A DNA stretch of 64,000 bases, taken from NCBI RefSeq assembly GCF_047948215.1, contig NC_134455.1, positions 304,376,147 to 304,440,146 on the forward strand, given 5' to 3'. Position numbers and translations under genes: made by a program. Origin of the DNA: Lycorma delicatula. Lineage: Eukaryota; Arthropoda; Insecta; Hemiptera; Fulgoridae. Under the pieces are notes generated by a model, which ran no database searches, had not been told where the DNA came from, and worked only from the letters and a program-made list of their open reading frames with translations. This document shows, piece after piece, positions 60,775-64,000 of the stretch (the first letter of the stretch is position 1; every line of letters starts with the position of its first letter).

Positions 60775-61831
60775 TTTTTATTTATCCAAAAATATTACAA
60801 TGAATCCATAAGGTAGTTATTTCTTCCGCTCAGAAAATAAAAATTTCTGTAATGTAAATAAAACTTTTTAACAAAACGATACTGATATCAAAAAAGGTAA
60901 GATACAACATTTCTATTATCAAAATTTGTTATTAATTTAGGGTTTCCTTAAAAAAAAAAAATACATGTTAAATATATGTAATAGACAGTAGATATACAAT
61001 AATAGATAACAAACAATGTTTAAGCGTTCTATATAATAAGCAGAAAAAAAAAAGTGTTACAAAACTCTTACCTGCCCGATTTCATTTATATGTAATACAT
61101 ATTACATTTACAGAAATAATACAATTCTTAGGATTATTTGTTGTTTAATAAATGAACCATAATGCAAATTCAAATTGAATTTCACGGCCAATTTTTTTTT
61201 TGTTGATAGTCATATCGTTCACTTCATACCATATTTTTCTTTTTTTAATAAAACTATTATGACCTAACGAATCGAAAATCCGTGGTGTAATATTTCAGTT
61301 ATTACATTGAAAGTGCAACCCTCGATTTTTATCGTTAGGTTCGATTTTTCCAATCAAATTTATTTCTGTTTTATTTATACCTTTTTTAAAAAACTAATGT
61401 CTTCTCTCTTGTAAACTAATACATTTATTATTTTAAAGAAGTGATGGGAATTAAAAAAATTGTTTCATCTTCAGTACTTTCATTTACATAACAGCATTTA
61501 CTAATAAAACAAACTGTAGTATATTTTCTTTTAAATTTTATAACTTCAAATACATTCGACAAGTATTATCAAGTTTTTGTACGTTACCTATTACTATCAA
61601 GTACTACTATCTAGCGGCGCGATTCGCAAAGGTACATTAAAAAAAATGAATAAAATGCCATATTCGAGTCCCGCGGTTCATCAAATGGAAAAATAAACGT
61701 TGTCTAACAAAATTCGAAGTAGTTTTTGAAAGTATTCATTATTACTAATTTAATTAAACTGAAATATAATGTTTTCACGTATACTTTTTCCAATTTTCAT
61801 TTCACTGTTAGGTTAGATCATGTTTCGAACT
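60775..61831. other. AT-rich DNA, nothing recognised
   Basis: A donor-like aaaaaaggtaaga near 60891-60903 and a ctatctagcggcgcg phrase near 61608-61622 are the only distinctive short sequences. Confidence 0.45.
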
Positions 61832-61895
61832 GTAAACGCAGTTCGTTGATTTCGTCGCCTCTTACCGACGAAGTTATAACGAACTCCGTGTTTAC
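61832..61895. repeat. 64-bp GC-richer hairpin
   Basis: gtaaacgcagttcgttgatt then tcgtcg pairs with cgacgaagttataacgaact then ccgtgtttac around an 8-nt loop (cctcttac, 61858-61865), with small bulges. It stands out in AT-rich flanks. Could be a structured RNA, a hairpin precursor or a tiny MITE. Confidence 0.6.
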
Positions 61896-62279
61896 TATGT
61901 AGATATCGTGTCCGGGCTCTGATAACGAAATAATTTTGCACCAGGAAAAAATCTACGTGCGACAATCCGATTGGATCTTTCACGTTAACAAGTTTAAAAC
62001 TATATCAGACAAGAGGTTATCGTTTATTCGTAGAATCAAAAATTTAAATAATAGTATTTTGTTTTTAAGATAAATTCTTTATAAACTCATAATTTTTATG
62101 CATTAATTTTAGATTATGATAGTTTTTAATGAAATGTAATGTGCTAAAAAAATTTGACATTTATTGCAAATATCCGGAATTTATTTTTAAATAGTTAATT
62201 GATTTATCTTTTTTGATTTCTTACGTCTTAAAACTGTGTTCATTTAGATTCATGTTGTCGGTGAATAATAAAATAAACA

Positions 62280-62690
62280 AAGTTTGCGAAGTGGTTATAA
62301 TGGTTTTATGTGGGTGGTGCGTTGATGGTTTCCGTATTCAATATGGCCGGTGATATAAATAAAATATGCGTTGTTTGAGCATGATACAACGTGTGGGGGT
62401 GAGAAACGTTTTTATGCAAAGACTCTGACGAGGAGTCCAGTATTTTAAATACGTGCGGTTGGCCCCGCTATGTAGCGTGGGTGGGTGCGGCCGGCAGGCC
62501 ATCCTTTCCTAAAGGATGCAATTAATTTCTCGGGGCGACCTTTCCCTCTTGGAAAACAAAAACGGAGAGACGACAGTTCTTTAACCAATAAAAAGGTGAA
62601 ACATAGGAAATAGACGTGTTGCGAGCCGGGGGGTCTTCTTTGCTCACACATCATGCTTAAAACTCTAGATCGTACTAGCACAAACTGGCA
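62280..62690. other. GC-richer patch of unknown origin
   Basis: Composition rises sharply (for example ggtgggtgcggccggcagg near 62480). A short hairpin catccttt/aaaggatg lies at 62501-62519. A 78-codon minus-strand frame (62445-62681) spans it without known motifs. It could be an unannotated exon/promoter or an old element. Confidence 0.3.
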
Positions 62691-63543
62691 TCGTATCGTA
62701 TGTTACAAGAGATATACTCGTACTCTCGCTTATCGGCAGGAGTAGAATTAACTAAGCTTTGTCAATGAACAGCTGTAATAACCTATTTCAGTTGACTTCT
62801 AAAAGTGAAGACCATAACATATTCAATTTGTAACAGGTTTTTTTAAATTAAAAATATTTAATGTATTTTTGTACTTTGGTATGATGTTTATCCAGTTATC
62901 TTTAAGCTCTAGTTCATTTCTTAGATTAAACCTGGATTAGAGTACCCTAGCAAAATCGATAATTGGGTGTTGTTTTTATTTTAAGATCTCAATAAACTTG
63001 CAATCATAATTTGTTAATGAATTTCTTGTTATAAACATCTACATTAGGTGCCTTTCCTTTCTTTTAATACATAATTTGGTTGTATTTTTTTCAAGGTATA
63101 AAGTGAGTTCAGTAATGTTAATATTATTTTCTAAAATCAATTAAGAAAAGATTATTGCGCAGTTCTACGTAAGAAGATCGACTTTTCATTCTTTATTTAT
63201 TTTCCTTTTTAAAAAGTGTCAACGGATTACAATCTAACATTTTACAAAAGAAAAAAAACAAAAACTTTGATCCACATAAAATAGTGACACATCACAGAAG
63301 CACGAGGATAAAAAAATTAACTCACCACTGTGACTTACTGCATAAGTCCGTATGAAAAATACACCACTACACAGTCAAAATAATCTCAAATTTATTTCGA
63401 TATAAAATTAAGCGTAACTCAAGAACGATTCGACCAATCTTTACCAGAATTTTACATACACAAATTCAGATACACTACTACATCATATCTAAATTTCAAT
63501 GAAATTAATTAATCAAATAGTTTTTGAAATTTTCGAATAACAA
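62691..63543. other. AT-rich DNA, nothing recognised
   Basis: No supported feature. Confidence 0.5.
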
Positions 63544-63552
63544 AAGTTTTTC

Positions 63553-63588
<36 letters not shown>

Positions 63589-63597
63589 GAAAAACTT
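63544..63597. repeat. 54-bp perfect palindrome with (TA)n core
   Basis: aagtttttcg at 63544-63553 and cgaaaaactt at 63588-63597 enclose a TA run, giving a perfect inverted repeat able to extrude a cruciform. Confidence 0.9.
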
Positions 63598-63620
63598 CTT
63601 ATATATATTATATTATATAC

Positions 63621-63625
63621 GGGGT

Positions 63626-63680
<55 letters not shown>
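63621..63680. repeat. Second TA-cored inverted repeat
   Basis: ggggtt (63621-63626) and aacccc (63675-63680) enclose another long (TA)n run (about 63631-63673). It lies 23 bp after the preceding palindrome. Confidence 0.85.
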
Positions 63681-64000
63681 AATTTAAGTGAATGGTATTT
63701 TCCTACTCTTGATACCTTAAAACGTAAAGAGAATTCATTTCCATCACCCCTACTACCACCAACCGACCGATAGTAATACAGTACTTTTCTTTGAAAAGTC
63801 GGTAAACAATGATTTTAAAACGCAGAATTTAATGCCACACCTACTTACAACAAGCAAAATCTTTCTTTTCTATTTATTTTGTAAAAATAAATTCTGTAAT
63901 CTTATACATTTTTTGAAAAAGTAATATGCATACAATGTCCTACACTGATTGCTGCTTCTAAATTTTTTTTAGAAGCAGATACAAAAAATAGATAACTTAA
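63681..64000. other. AT-rich window end, nothing recognised
   Basis: No supported feature; a short tgcttctaaa/tttagaagca inverted repeat lies at 63952-63976. Confidence 0.5.

Noticed and set aside
1..64000. CRISPR arrays, bacterial operons or phage modules
   Set aside because: No regularly spaced repeats, no ribosome-binding-site gene strings; all coding signals are eukaryotic transposons.

Overview
The window is AT-rich eukaryotic nuclear DNA, most likely from an insect. It has long A/T homopolymers, (TA)n and (CA)n microsatellites, no operon-like gene packing, tRNA-derived SINEs with RNA polymerase III box sequences, and dead copies of LINEs (I, R1, Jockey, RTE and restriction-like-endonuclease groups) and mariner-superfamily transposons. 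The mix fits an insect with a large genome. A hemipteran is my best guess, but I cannot fix the order from sequence alone. I see no complete host gene, tRNA, rRNA or CRISPR array. The only candidate host coding segment is a short open frame at 60.44-60.77 kb, which could be the first exon of a type II membrane protein.

Layout. 1-752: 3' end of an I-group LINE. 3.5-3.9 kb: a SINE with target-site duplications (TSDs). 4.45-7.85 kb: a long, degenerate R1-group LINE on the minus strand, with a SINE inserted in it and a 408-bp internal tandem duplication. 11.6-11.9 kb: LINE and SINE scraps. 15.1-16.2 kb: a decayed RTE LINE. 18.8 kb: a SINE with a clear TSD. 20.07-21.21 kb: a large foldback element with 394-nt arms and an 8-bp TSD, invaded by a Jockey 3' end. 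23.2 kb: mariner remnant. 25.5 kb: small TA-flanked foldback MITE. 27.6-28.3 kb: end of a LINE with a restriction-like endonuclease. 30.47-31.24 kb: internally deleted mariner-superfamily element with TIRs and TA TSD. 31.2-43.0 kb: almost featureless AT-rich DNA.

43-57 kb is the busiest part. It holds a mariner-type transposase (minus strand) interrupted by a SINE; an unusual 44.5-45.95 kb block of inverted and direct repeats around a small virus-capsid-like reading frame; a long RTE LINE (45.95-48.35 kb); a second R1 LINE (48.6-50.8 kb, minus); a SINE next to a second RTE tail; and a Jockey LINE split by a 555-bp RTE fragment with an 8-bp TSD. The last 7 kb are AT-rich with a GC-richer hairpin, a GC-richer patch and two TA-cored palindromes.

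The elements form a readable insertion history: SINEs entered R1 and mariner copies, RTE entered Jockey, and Jockey entered the foldback element. Every coding element is inactivated by stops, frameshifts, truncation or loss of catalytic aspartates. The least explained parts are the foldback element, the 44.5-45.95 kb repeat block and the possible exon at 60.4 kb.
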